Shown: piece after piece, positions 51,314 to 59,933 of the stretch
Layout: each line of letters opens with the position of its first letter
Numbering within the stretch: the first letter of the stretch is position 1
Source of the DNA: Sphaerisporangium fuscum
Lineage (GTDB): Bacteria; Actinomycetota; Actinomycetes; Streptosporangiales; Streptosporangiaceae
Direction of reading: 5' to 3'
NCBI RefSeq assembly: GCF_018531465.1
Contig: NZ_JAHDTF010000003.1
Location: 62,001-126,000, forward strand
DNA: 64,000 bases
Program-made: the position numbers and the translations under genes
The notes under the pieces: generated by a model
What the model was told of the DNA's origin: nothing
The model's input: the letters and a program-made list of their open reading frames with translations, nothing else
Database searches by the model: none

Positions 51314-52609
51314 CTAATTCCGCCGGTCTGCGGCACTCCTCACTCCATCCCGGGCCCGCCCGCGAGGCGGCCCTTCGGGATCGCCCGCCCGGCCTCCTGG
51401 CGCGGTGGGCGGCGGCGGGTAGTCCTCGACGGTCATGGAGTTGTGGAGGCGTGCGCTCTTGGTGGTGAGGCGGAGCAGAGCGCGGCCGGGCCCCGCGGGC
51501 AGGGCGGAGATCAGGCGGGCCCCCTGGGCCAGTCCCCGCACGCCGAGGCGGGAAGTGGGGATCAGGGTCTTCGCCGCGCTGAGTGCGGCCGTGCGGCTGC
51601 CGCGCACGGGCTCCGCCATCGCGCGCTCGTAAGCGGGGAAGGCGCGCTCGTGGTCGCCGCCCGCCCGCGCCAGCTCCCCGGCGAGGACGTACGCGCCGAC
51701 GACGGCCAGGCTGGTGCTGCCGCCGACGGCCGGGCCGGGGCAGTATCCCGCGTCGCCGACGAGCGTCACCCTCCCCCGCGACCAGGTGTCCATGCGGAGC
51801 TGGGTGATCGAGTCGAAGTAGAACGCCGGGGTGCGGTCCACCTCGTCCAGCCAGCGGTCCACGTCGGCGTGCATGCCCGCGAACGCCCCCTGCAGCAGTT
51901 TCTTCTGCCTGGATACGTCGCGGTGGTGGTGGTCGAGCTCGCGTTCGCTCCGGAACAGGAACAACGCCCGCGCGTCGCCGAGGTGCCGCGCACCGTACAC
52001 GCCGGCAGTGCGGCCGACGCCGACGTGCATGTGGAGCTCACCGTCGAGGCCGGAGGCGCCGGGCAGGGTCAGCACCCCGAGGTAGGCCCCGGCGAAGGCA
52101 CTGAAGCGGGACTCGTCGCCGAAGACGAGGCGGCGCACGTTGGAGTGCAGCCCGTCCGCGCCCACGACCAGGTCGAAGCGGCGCGGCGCGGCGTTCTCGA
52201 ACCGCACCTCGCCGCCGGGGGAGATCGCGGTGATCGAGTCACCGAAGAGGTACTCGACGTCGTCGCGCGCGGCGTCGTAGTAGATCTCGCTCAGGTCGTC
52301 GCGCATGATCTCGACGTGCCGGTCGGAGGTGGCGCCGAAGATCTTCGAAAGGTCCACCCGGACGGGACGCCGTGCGCCCTCCGGGTGGATGACCATCCGG
52401 CTCGTGCCGGTGGCCCGCTCCTCGATGCGCGGGAGCACGCCCATCTTCTCCGAGATGTTCATCGCCGGCCGGAACAGGTCGACCGCGTGCCCGCCCGTCT
52501 TGCGCAAGCACGGAGCCCGTTCCACGACGGTGACCTCGAAGCCGTGTCTCGTGAGCCAGTAGGCCAGCACCGGACCGGCGACGCTGGCGCCGGAGACGAG
52601 AATCCGCAT
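51314..52609 (-). CDS. FAD-binding monooxygenase-like oxidoreductase
   Basis: 431 residues from ATG 52609, behind AAGGAGGAG (ATG 52627 is in frame but overlaps the upstream stop). FAD motif ILVSGASVAGPVLAYWLTRHGFEV at the N-terminus, DG motif VGADGLHSNVRRLVFG, GD motif VTLVGDAGYCPGPAVGGSTSLAVVGA. The family (TetX/PHBH-like) hydroxylates or modifies aromatic compounds and antibiotics. The C-terminal 30 residues are a disordered basic tail. It is coded with an alpha/beta hydrolase and faces an AraC-type regulator. Confidence 0.88.
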   Translation of the reverse strand: MRILVSGASVAGPVLAYWLTRHGFEVTVVERAPCLRKTGGHAVDLFRPAMNISEKMGVLPRIEERATGTSRMVIHPEGARRPVRVDLSKIFGATSDRHVEIMRDDLSEIYYDAARDDVEYLFGDSITAISPGGEVRFENAAPRRFDLVVGADGLHSNVRRLVFGDESRFSAFAGAYLGVLTLPGASGLDGELHMHVGVGRTAGVYGARHLGDARALFLFRSERELDHHHRDVSRQKKLLQGAFAGMHADVDRWLDEVDRTPAFYFDSITQLRMDTWSRGRVTLVGDAGYCPGPAVGGSTSLAVVGAYVLAGELARAGGDHERAFPAYERAMAEPVRGSRTAALSAAKTLIPTSRLGVRGLAQGARLISALPAGPGRALLRLTTKSARLHNSMTVEDYPPPPTAPGGRAGDPEGPPRGRARDGVRSAADRRN

Positions 52610-52627
52610 GGCACTCCTCCTTGTCAT

Positions 52628-53485
52628 TCAGTCCGCCCGTACGGCGTGGATCGCGGTGAAGGCCAGCAGGGAGAGGGCGGTCCGCGGCGGATCCTCGAGC
52701 AGGGGCGAATGCCCGAGACCGGGCAGCAACTCGACCTTCGCCCCCGGAACGGCGCGGTAGTCGGAGGCGGACGAGGATCGCCATCTGCGGTCGTCCTCGC
52801 CGAAGATCACCAGTAGCGGCTTGCCCAGAACCGTCAGCCGATCCGGGAGCGCCTGCTGCTCCAGATAGTGGCGGGTGGCCTGCATCGTCGTAGTAAGGGT
52901 GTGGTAGGTCATGGCGCGCACCTCGTCCAGGAGCTCCTGTGGGATCCGGTGGCCCGCGCGGCTGAACCCGGTGCTCGCGAACTGGCGGAGCTGCTCGTCG
53001 GTCGGTGGCCACTGCGAGGGTCCGAACGCGGCGGACTCCGGTGCGATGAAGGCGTCCAGGCTGGGGCCGGTGTTGATGAACGCGAGCGCGGTCACCAGGT
53101 CGGGACGCTGTTCGGCGAGGGCGGTGGCGACCGCGCCGCCGCTGGAATGGCCGACCACTATGGCGTGCTCGACGCCGAGCCGGTCCAGGGCCGCGCCGGC
53201 CCTGCGTGCCTGGTCCGAGAGCGCGTAGCTGCGGTCGGCCGGTTTGGCCGACCGGCCGTGCCCGAGCAGGTCGATCCGGATGACGCGGTGAGATCCGGTC
53301 AGCAGCGGAACCATCGGGTCCCACGATCGGGTCGAGGATGCGGACCCGTGCAGGAGCAGGAGCGCGGGGGCGTCGCGGGGGCCGTCCTGGCACACGTGGA
53401 TCTCGCCGTCGTCCATGGGCAGGGTCGAACTCTCGGTGGCCCCGGCGCCGCCGTTCACGTACGGACCGCCGTCAGAAACAGTCAT
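52628..53485 (-). CDS. Alpha/beta hydrolase
   Basis: 285 residues, start ATG 53485. Cytoplasmic alpha/beta hydrolase: oxyanion region LLLLHGSASSTRSWDPM, nucleophile Ser in VVGHSSGGAVATALAE, Asp in LLVIFGEDDRRW and His in LPGLGHSPLLEDP. It may hydrolyse an ester, lactone or epoxide. Same operon as the monooxygenase (19 bases between stop and start). Confidence 0.9.
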   Translation of the reverse strand: MTVSDGGPYVNGGAGATESSTLPMDDGEIHVCQDGPRDAPALLLLHGSASSTRSWDPMVPLLTGSHRVIRIDLLGHGRSAKPADRSYALSDQARRAGAALDRLGVEHAIVVGHSSGGAVATALAEQRPDLVTALAFINTGPSLDAFIAPESAAFGPSQWPPTDEQLRQFASTGFSRAGHRIPQELLDEVRAMTYHTLTTTMQATRHYLEQQALPDRLTVLGKPLLVIFGEDDRRWRSSSASDYRAVPGAKVELLPGLGHSPLLEDPPRTALSLLAFTAIHAVRAD

Positions 53486-53549
53486 GAGCCCACTGTCGCC
53501 GCCGGTACGCGCCGGTGGATTGGACGAATGTTCCCCGCCGCCGGCTCGC

Positions 53550-53555
53550 TAGCAT
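53550..53555 (+). promoter_or_regulatory. -10 element of the AraC gene, likely leaderless
   Basis: TAGCAT ends six bases before the GTG start (53562), so transcription should begin at or near the start codon. No ribosome-binding site precedes the GTG. Confidence 0.4.
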
Positions 53556-53561
53556 GGGACG

Positions 53562-54461
53562 GTGCGAACGTTCGTGCACGGTGCGGTTGTGTGGGACGTC
53601 GCATGCCCACGGCGGCCCAGCCGGGTGGCCGGTGTCTCCATGGCCGGGTTCCGTGTCCGTGATCTGGACGCGCTCCGGATGGTCCCCCATCCGGCCGTGA
53701 CGCTGCTCCTGGACTTCGGCGCGGGTTCGCCCGTCGTGGACGAGGCCGCCGGGCGGCGGCAGCGGGGAAGCGTCGTCGCCGGGCCCGGGCTCGGGTCCGG
53801 AGGCGCGGTCCGGGCGTGGGGTGAGAACGTCGAGTGCGTGCAGGTGCGCCTGTCCCCGGTGATCGCACGCGCGGTTCTGGGCGTCTCTCCCGCCGCCCTC
53901 GACGGCGCCGTGGTGGCCCTCGACGACCTGTGGGGCCGGGAGGCGTCCCGGATCCGTGAGCAACTGGGCGATGCCTCGTCCTGGCAGGATCGCTTCGCGT
54001 TGATGGACGCGCTGCTCGCCCGCCGGCATGAGGTGGGGCCGCCGGTGGACCCGGAGGTGACCTGGGCCTGGCATCGGATCGTCGGCAGCCGCGGCCTGGC
54101 CCGCGTCGACGAGCTCGCGGCCGAGGTCGGATGGAGCCGTAAGCGGCTGTGGTCCCGCTTCCGGTCCCAGCTCGGCCTGCCGCCCAAGCGCGCCGTGAAG
54201 CTGGTCCGCTTCGACCATGCCGCCCACCGCCTGGTCGCTGGTGAGGCCGCGGCCCGGGTCGCGGCCGACGCGGGCTACACCGACCAGTCCCACCTGCATC
54301 GGGACGTCATGGCGTTCACCGGGGCGACCCCCGCGACCGTGGCCGGCGAGCCGTTTCTCGCCGTCGACGACATCGCATGGCCCAGCCGCGGAACACCGGC
54401 AAGCATCACGTCCAGGACCGGGCGGGGCGGCCGAGGCCCACGCCCTGCCCCCCTCGCCTGA
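53562..54461 (+). CDS. AraC-family transcriptional regulator
   Basis: 299 residues from GTG 53562. The N-terminal 160 residues are a sensor domain similar to those in AraC regulators with cupin-like folds. The C-terminal two-HTH domain is at about 175-270: VDELAAEVGWSRKRLWSRFRSQLGLPPKRAVKLVRFDHA and AARVAADAGYTDQSHLHRDVMAFTGATP. It is divergent from the monooxygenase/hydrolase operon, which it probably controls. The inducer is unknown. Confidence 0.88.
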   Translation: MRTFVHGAVVWDVACPRRPSRVAGVSMAGFRVRDLDALRMVPHPAVTLLLDFGAGSPVVDEAAGRRQRGSVVAGPGLGSGGAVRAWGENVECVQVRLSPVIARAVLGVSPAALDGAVVALDDLWGREASRIREQLGDASSWQDRFALMDALLARRHEVGPPVDPEVTWAWHRIVGSRGLARVDELAAEVGWSRKRLWSRFRSQLGLPPKRAVKLVRFDHAAHRLVAGEAAARVAADAGYTDQSHLHRDVMAFTGATPATVAGEPFLAVDDIAWPSRGTPASITSRTGRGGRGPRPAPLA

Positions 54462-54483
54462 CGGAGGTGTGCCGGTCCGCTGC

Positions 54484-54489
54484 TAGGGT
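54484..54489 (+). promoter_or_regulatory. -10 element of the cupin gene, likely leaderless
   Basis: TAGGGT ends eight bases before GTG 54498, leaving no room for a ribosome-binding site. Confidence 0.35.
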
Positions 54490-54497
54490 GCCGCCTC

Positions 54498-54860
54498 GTG
54501 ACCGAGAACGTGTACGTGGGCAAGGCGGGGCCGGACGCGGCGGCCGACAAAGGATGGCTCCTCGGGCACTTCAGGCCTTCCGGCGACGTACGGCACAGCG
54601 AGGACGTCGAGATCAAATGGGGCGTGCACCCCCGCGGCGACGAGCGCGCCGAATGGGTGACCGGCGAGAAGCGCACCGCGCTGCTCATCCTCGTCAGCGG
54701 CCGCTTCCGGCTGGAGTTCCCCGGCCGCAGCGTGGTGCTCGCCGAGCAGGGCGACTACGTCGTCTGGGGCCAGGGCGTCGACCATTCGTGGTACGCCGAG
54801 GAGGAGTCGGTGGTCATCACCGTCCGCTGGCCCTCCCTCCCCGGCTACGCCGTGCGCTGA
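54498..54860 (+). CDS. Small cupin-fold protein
   Basis: 120 residues, mostly beta strands, from GTG 54498. The pattern VKWGVHPRGDERAEWVTGEKRTALLILVSGRFRLEFPGRSVVLAEQGDYVVWGQGVDHSWYAEEE resembles a single cupin domain with a possible metal site (His in HPRGDE and DHSW). It may be a signal-peptide-free binding or isomerase protein. Follows the AraC gene by 36 bases and may share its transcript. Function unknown. Confidence 0.75.
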   Translation: MTENVYVGKAGPDAAADKGWLLGHFRPSGDVRHSEDVEIKWGVHPRGDERAEWVTGEKRTALLILVSGRFRLEFPGRSVVLAEQGDYVVWGQGVDHSWYAEEESVVITVRWPSLPGYAVR

Positions 54861-54889
54861 CCGCGCCCCCGGCCGCATTTCGGCGGACC

Positions 54890-55864
54890 TCAGGCCGTGT
54901 CGGCCAGCCATTCGGGGTAGAGCCTCTCGTCGGACGGGCGGGCGGGTTCGGGGCCGTCGCGGCCCACGCGGATCATGCGGATGCCCCTGACGATCCTGAA
55001 GTGGCGCCCGGCGACGACGAAGTCGGTCGCGGGGTCGCCCGCGAGGTGCTCGGCGGCCTTGACGGCCTCCTCGACGTCGCCGGGGGTCCAGTCCTCCGGG
55101 GGGAAGCGGGGGAGCATCAGCCGGAAGTAGTCGGCGAGCGTCTCCCGCGCCTGCCCGGGACCGGGGCTCCCCTGGCCGATCGGCGTCCAGCGGCCGGCGT
55201 CGTCCACCTCCATGGCCCGATGGCAGACCGGCAGAAGCACGACGCCGGGGTAGGCGGTGAGCGCGGCCCTGGCGTCGGCCGCCGTCTCCGGGGAGACCCA
55301 CTGGGGGTCGGGCACGAGGTTGACCAGGTCGAGCCGGAGCGCGGCGTCGGTGGGCGTGGTCGGGGCGGCCGGATCGAACACGTACGCTTCCTCCGCGTGC
55401 CCGCCGCCGGGGTCGGCGTCGGTCGCGCGGGAGGGCTCCGGGCCGTCGTCCCCCCAGCGGACGAACTCGTGGCCGCGGATCACCCGGTACCTCTTCCCGG
55501 TCACGACCCACTCGTTGCCGGCCTCCGGCTTGGTCACCTCGTACTGCTCGGGGTCGAGCCGTGACGCCAGATCGAGCATCTCCGCCCGCTCGTCGTCGCC
55601 GGTGACCTCCTCGCTCGCGAAGCGCAGGCGGGAGGCCAGGCTCGTGCGGACGTCCCACGGGTCGAGCTCGGCGTTGCCCCGGATCCGCCACCGGCCGTCG
55701 TACTCGGCCAGCCAGAAGTGCGCGGGGCCGGCGCCGAGCAGCTGGGGGTAGCGCACCACGCGCTCCGCCGCCTCGCGCTCGCGCGCCGCGACCGTCCTGT
55801 CGGTCACCTCGACCACGTTGATCAGGTCGTAGCCGGGCATGCTGCCGGAGTTCATGCTCCACAT
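54890..55864 (-). CDS. DUF5954-like protein with two repeats
   Basis: About 324 residues from ATG 55864 (ATG 55855, after GGAG, and 55840 are alternatives; none has a strong site). Two copies of a module carrying a V-x-G-x-x-[YF]-R-[VI]-[IV]-R-G motif are visible (VVTGKRYRVIRGHEFVRWG, VVAGRHFRIVRGIRMIRVG), each followed by DGPEP-R-P/A, as in the actinobacterial DUF5954 family. Role unknown. It converges with the cupin gene, 29 bases away. Confidence 0.7.
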   Translation of the reverse strand: MWSMNSGSMPGYDLINVVEVTDRTVAAREREAAERVVRYPQLLGAGPAHFWLAEYDGRWRIRGNAELDPWDVRTSLASRLRFASEEVTGDDERAEMLDLASRLDPEQYEVTKPEAGNEWVVTGKRYRVIRGHEFVRWGDDGPEPSRATDADPGGGHAEEAYVFDPAAPTTPTDAALRLDLVNLVPDPQWVSPETAADARAALTAYPGVVLLPVCHRAMEVDDAGRWTPIGQGSPGPGQARETLADYFRLMLPRFPPEDWTPGDVEEAVKAAEHLAGDPATDFVVAGRHFRIVRGIRMIRVGRDGPEPARPSDERLYPEWLADTA

Positions 55865-56053
55865 GATGGTCGGCGGGTGGGGCGCGCGAGGGGCGTTTCC
55901 CGTGATCCTCTTCGCCGGGCACCCCATCTGACCGGGCAAAACCCTTCAAAGCGGCCATATCCCCGGCGCCTGGGCGGTGCCGCCCACCCCCGAGGGCGGG
56001 CGGCCCCACGGGAGGCATGCCCGTCTCCGGGACGCTTGTCCCAGTGAGAGCCG

Positions 56054-57373
56054 TCAGGGCAGGCGCCCGGTGGTGATCACGTCGCGGTACCACAGGGCGC
56101 TGTCCTTCGGGGTGCGCCCCTGGGTGGCGTAGTCGACGTGGACGACGCCGAAGCGCGCGTCGTACCCCTCGGCCCACTCGAAGTTGTCGAGCAGGGACCA
56201 GACGAAGTACCCCTCCACCGGCACGCCCTCCGCCAGCGCGCCCGCCAGGGCGGAGAGGTGGTCGCGCAGGAAGGCCACACGGCCCTCGTCGTGGACGCGC
56301 CCGTCCGGGCCGACCTCGTCGGCGGCCGCGACGCCGTTCTCGGTGACCATGATGGGCACGGGCCGGTAGTCGCGCGTCAGCCGCACGAGCGTGTCGTACA
56401 GGCCCTTCGGGTAGATCTCCAGCCAGTCGAGCTGCGCGGTCGGGTGCCTGAGCACGCGGTTCCCCTCGGCGTCCACGACGAGCGGGTTGTAGTACTGCAC
56501 GCCGAGGACGTCGACGGGCTCGGCGATCGTGGCGAGGTCGCCGTCGAGGACATGCTCCGGCATGGGCGAGCGGCGGGCGATCCATTCGAGGGTGTCGGCG
56601 GGGTAGGCGCCGGTGAGGATCGGGTCGAGGTACAGGCGGTTCTCCAGGCCGTCCTGGTGCCGTACGGCGGCCGCCGTCCCGGGGCGGTCGTCGGCGGGGT
56701 ACACCGGGTGCAGGTTGAGGGCGGGGCCGACGCGGCGGCCCGGGTGCCTCTCGTGCAGGACCCGCGCGGCGAGACCGTGGGCGAGCAGCAGGTGGTGCAG
56801 GGCGACGAACGCGCGCCCGTCGTCGCGGACGCCGGGGGCGTGGACGCCCCACCGGTACCCGCAGTCCACCACGGTCTTCGGCTCGTTGATCGTCAGCCAG
56901 TCGCGGATCTCCAGCGCGTCGAAGACGATCTCGGCGTAGTCGGCGAACCTCTTGGCCGTGTCCCGGTTCTCCCATCCGCCCGCGTCCTGCAGGGCCTGGG
57001 GGAGGTCCCAGTGGAACAGCGTGGCCGCCGGGCGGATGCCGCGTTCGGTGAGTCCGGCGACGAGACGGCGGTAGAAGTCGAGGCCGCGCCGGTCCGGCCT
57101 GCCGGTGCCCTCCGGCTGGACGCGCGGCCAGGCGATCGAGAACCGGTAGCCGCGCAGGCCGAGCGACGCCATGAGGTCGAGGTCGGCGTCGAGGCGGTGG
57201 TAGTGGTCGGCGGCGACGGCCCCGGTGTCGCCGTTCTTGACGTTGCCGGGCACGGCCGCGAAGGTGTCCCAGACGGACGGCCCGCGGCCGTCCTCGTCGA
57301 CGGCGCCTTCGACCTGGTAGGCGGACGTGGCCGCCCCCCACAGGAAATCGCCGGGAAAACGCTGCTCGGGCAC
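56054..57373 (-). CDS. GH1 beta-glucosidase (downstream of cebR)
   Basis: About 439 residues from GTG 57373, preceded by TGGAG six bases away (ATG 57406 is possible but has no ribosome site). GH1 hallmarks: FLWGAATSAYQVEGA near the N-terminus, acid/base Glu in LTINEPK, nucleophile Glu in MVTENGVAA, and the C-terminal WSLLDNFEWAEGYDARFG. No signal peptide, so it acts in the cytoplasm on imported cellobiose or cello-oligosaccharides, removing terminal glucose. It follows cebR on the same strand, 80 bases on, and is a second beta-glucosidase of the locus. Confidence 0.92.
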   Translation of the reverse strand: MPEQRFPGDFLWGAATSAYQVEGAVDEDGRGPSVWDTFAAVPGNVKNGDTGAVAADHYHRLDADLDLMASLGLRGYRFSIAWPRVQPEGTGRPDRRGLDFYRRLVAGLTERGIRPAATLFHWDLPQALQDAGGWENRDTAKRFADYAEIVFDALEIRDWLTINEPKTVVDCGYRWGVHAPGVRDDGRAFVALHHLLLAHGLAARVLHERHPGRRVGPALNLHPVYPADDRPGTAAAVRHQDGLENRLYLDPILTGAYPADTLEWIARRSPMPEHVLDGDLATIAEPVDVLGVQYYNPLVVDAEGNRVLRHPTAQLDWLEIYPKGLYDTLVRLTRDYRPVPIMVTENGVAAADEVGPDGRVHDEGRVAFLRDHLSALAGALAEGVPVEGYFVWSLLDNFEWAEGYDARFGVVHVDYATQGRTPKDSALWYRDVITTGRLP

Positions 57374-57453
57374 GATGAACTCCAGGAGATGATCGAAGGA
57401 GGGCATGCTGCGGCCCGGCGCCGGACGAAAGGGCCGTGGAGAGCGAGGCAGGG

Positions 57454-58473
57454 TCAGGCGGAGCCGCGTTGTACCAGGTGGGTGTCGAGGATCACGACGG
57501 GTTGCTGGAGGCGTTCGCCGTTGATGCGGGCGACCAGCAGCTGCGCCATCTGGCGGCCCATGTCCTCGGTGGACTGGTGGACGCTGGTGAGGGGCGGGAC
57601 GGTGTGCGCCGCGACGGTCGAGTCGTCGAAGCCGATCACCGCGACGTCGCCGGGGATGGACTTGCCGTGGTCCTTCAGCACCCGCATCGCGCCGATGGCC
57701 ATCGGGTCGGAGGCGGTGAACACCGCGTCGAGGTCGGGGTGCTCCTCGAGCAGGCGCCGCATCGCCTCGATGCCGCTGCTCTCGCTGAAGTCGCCGTAGG
57801 CGACCAGCTCGGGCAGGCCGGTGGCCAGCAGCGCGTCGCGGTAGCCCGCCAGACGGTCGACACCCGCGCACATGTCCTGGGCGCCGGCGATGGTGGCGAT
57901 GCGGCGCCGCCCCTTGGCGAGGAGGTACTTGACCGCCTGCCGGGCCCCGGCCCGGTTGTCCATGTCGACGTAGCTGTACGGCGTGAGCCCGACGGGCCGG
58001 CCGCCGAGGACGGTGGGCACGCCCATCTCCTCGAGCCGGCCGGGCAGCGGGTCGGCGCCGTGCAGCGAGATCAGCAGGACGCCGTCGACGTGCTGGCCGG
58101 TGAGGTACTGCTCCAGCCGCTCGTGCTCGTCGCGGGACTGCGCCATGGTCAGGATGAGCTGCAGCCCGGTCTCGGCCAGCGACGAGCCGATGCCGCGGAT
58201 GATGCCCGCGAAGAACGGCTCGTCGAAGACGCGCTGCTCGGACTCCGACACCACCAGCGCGATCGTGTCGGTGCGTCTGGTGACCAGGGTGCGCGCCGCC
58301 CGGTTCGGCACGTAGCCGAGCTCCTCGATGGCCTGCCGGACGGCCTCGCGTGCCTTCTCGCTGACCTTGGGCGAGCCGTTGATGACGCGCGAGACGGTGC
58401 CGCGGCCAACCCCGGCTCGGGCCGCGACGGCCTCCAGGGTCGGTCGCGCGCCCGGGCGGCGGTCCCCGTTCAT
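57454..58473 (-). CDS. cebR: LacI-family repressor, CebR/CelR-like
   Basis: 339 residues from ATG 58473, behind AGGAGGGGG. The LacI headpiece is near residues 10-60: LEAVAARAGVGRGTVSRVINGSPKVSEKAREAV. The periplasmic-binding-like effector domain fills the rest (ALVVSESEQRVF, VDGVLLISLHG, AVFTASDPMAIGAMRVL). In Streptomyces and Thermobifida the orthologue binds TGGGAGCGCTCCCA and is released by cellobiose; three such sites occur in this window. It lies between two GH1 genes. Confidence 0.92.
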   Translation of the reverse strand: MNGDRRPGARPTLEAVAARAGVGRGTVSRVINGSPKVSEKAREAVRQAIEELGYVPNRAARTLVTRRTDTIALVVSESEQRVFDEPFFAGIIRGIGSSLAETGLQLILTMAQSRDEHERLEQYLTGQHVDGVLLISLHGADPLPGRLEEMGVPTVLGGRPVGLTPYSYVDMDNRAGARQAVKYLLAKGRRRIATIAGAQDMCAGVDRLAGYRDALLATGLPELVAYGDFSESSGIEAMRRLLEEHPDLDAVFTASDPMAIGAMRVLKDHGKSIPGDVAVIGFDDSTVAAHTVPPLTSVHQSTEDMGRQMAQLLVARINGERLQQPVVILDTHLVQRGSA

Positions 58474-58499
58474 GACAAGCCCCCTCCTGGTGTCGGAGC

Positions 58500-59933
58500 C
58501 TATTCTGCCGGACCGGAGAGACCGCCTCGGCGGATCGTCCCGGCGTACCAGAAGGCGCTGGCCTTGGGGGTTCTGCGCTGGGTGGCGTAGTCGACGTGGA
58601 CGAGTCCGAAGCGCTTGCCGTACCCCCACGCCCATTCGAAGTTGTCCATCAGCGACCAGGCGAAATAGCCCTTGAGGGGGACTCCGGCCTCGATGGCGGC
58701 GTGGCAGGCGCGCAGGTGCGCCTCGATGTAGGCGAGGCGTTCCCGGTCGTCGATCGCGCCGCCGTCGAGGACGTCGTCGAACGCCGCGCCGTTCTCGGAG
58801 ACGACCAGGGGGATGGCCGGGTAGTCGTCGGCCACCCGCTTGAGCACCTCGTACAGGCCGGACTCGTCGATCTCCCAGCCCATCGCCGTGACGGGACGCC
58901 CGCCGTTGACGAACGAGACGTCCTCGCTGCCCGGCCACGGCGAGCCGGCGCCGGTCGGCGCGGCGGCGGCGGACGCGGCCCCGCCCGGCTTCCCGGACAC
59001 GGTGAAGCGGCTGTAGTAGTTCACCATCAGCCGGTCGAGCGGGGCGGAGATGGTCGCGAGGTCGCCGTCCCGGATGAAGTCGATCTCGGTGACCCGGCTC
59101 AGGTCGTCCAGGACGTCCTCGGGGTAGGAGCCCTTGAGCAGGGCGTCGAGGAAGAACCTGTTCTGCAGGCCGTCGATGCGGCGGGCGGCGTCCAGGTCGG
59201 CGGGGTCGTCGCTGTGCGGGCTCACGGCGTACAGGTTGACCGCGCCGGCGATCATGGCGCCGGCGCCCTGGGCGCGCAGCGCCTGGGTGGCGAGGCCGTG
59301 GGCGAGGTTCAGGTGGTGGGCGGCCCTGACGGACGCGGCGGGCTCGCGGCGTCCCGGGGCGTGCTCGCCGGAGGAGTAGCCGAGGAAGGCCGCGCACCAC
59401 GGCTCGTTCACCGTCGTCCAGTCGCGCACGCGGTCGCCGAGCGCCTGGTGGACGCAGGCGGCGAAGTCGGCGAAGCGCGCGGCGGTGTCGCGCAGCGGCC
59501 AGCCGCCCGCGTCCTCCAGCGCCTGCGGGAGGTCCCAGTGGTACAGGGTGAGCCAGGGCTGGATGCCGTGGGCGAGCAGCTCGTCGACCAGCCGCCGGTA
59601 GAAGTCGAGCCCGGCCTCGTTCACCTGGCCGGAGCCCTCCGGCATGATCCGCGGCCAGGAGACCGAGAATCTGTAGGCGGTCAGGCCGAGGTCCGCCATG
59701 ATCGCGACGTCGTCGCGGTAGCGGCGGTAGTGGTCGATGGCGACCTCGGCGTCCTCGCCGTTGACGACGCGGCCCGGCTGCCGGACGAAGGTGTCCCAGA
59801 TGGAGGTGCCGCGGCCGTCGGCGCCGGTCGCGCCCTCGATCTGGTACGCCGAGGTGGCGGCGCCCCACACGAAGCCGGGGGGGAACGCCAGGGCGGGGGC
59901 GTCGGTCTCGGGTTGAGTCTCCTGCGTGGTCAC
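58500..59933 (-). CDS. bglC: GH1 beta-glucosidase of the ceb operon (BglC-like)
   Basis: 477 residues from GTG 59933 (GTGA overlap with the cebG stop). GH1: FVWGAATSAYQIEGATGADG, acid/base Glu in TVNEPW, nucleophile Glu in VSENGAAF, C-terminal WSLMDNFEWAWGYGKRFG. A Gly/Ala-rich insertion (about GKPGGAASAAAAPTGAGS) interrupts a loop before the nucleophile region. Cytoplasmic; cleaves cellobiose to glucose. It is the fourth gene of cebEFG-bglC and corresponds to bglC in Streptomyces. Confidence 0.94.
   Translation of the reverse strand: MTTQETQPETDAPALAFPPGFVWGAATSAYQIEGATGADGRGTSIWDTFVRQPGRVVNGEDAEVAIDHYRRYRDDVAIMADLGLTAYRFSVSWPRIMPEGSGQVNEAGLDFYRRLVDELLAHGIQPWLTLYHWDLPQALEDAGGWPLRDTAARFADFAACVHQALGDRVRDWTTVNEPWCAAFLGYSSGEHAPGRREPAASVRAAHHLNLAHGLATQALRAQGAGAMIAGAVNLYAVSPHSDDPADLDAARRIDGLQNRFFLDALLKGSYPEDVLDDLSRVTEIDFIRDGDLATISAPLDRLMVNYYSRFTVSGKPGGAASAAAAPTGAGSPWPGSEDVSFVNGGRPVTAMGWEIDESGLYEVLKRVADDYPAIPLVVSENGAAFDDVLDGGAIDDRERLAYIEAHLRACHAAIEAGVPLKGYFAWSLMDNFEWAWGYGKRFGLVHVDYATQRRTPKASAFWYAGTIRRGGLSGPAE

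Noticed and set aside
55940..56053. Possible hairpin between the DUF5954-like and GH1 genes
   Set aside because: GC-rich partial pairings only; no stem of convincing length.
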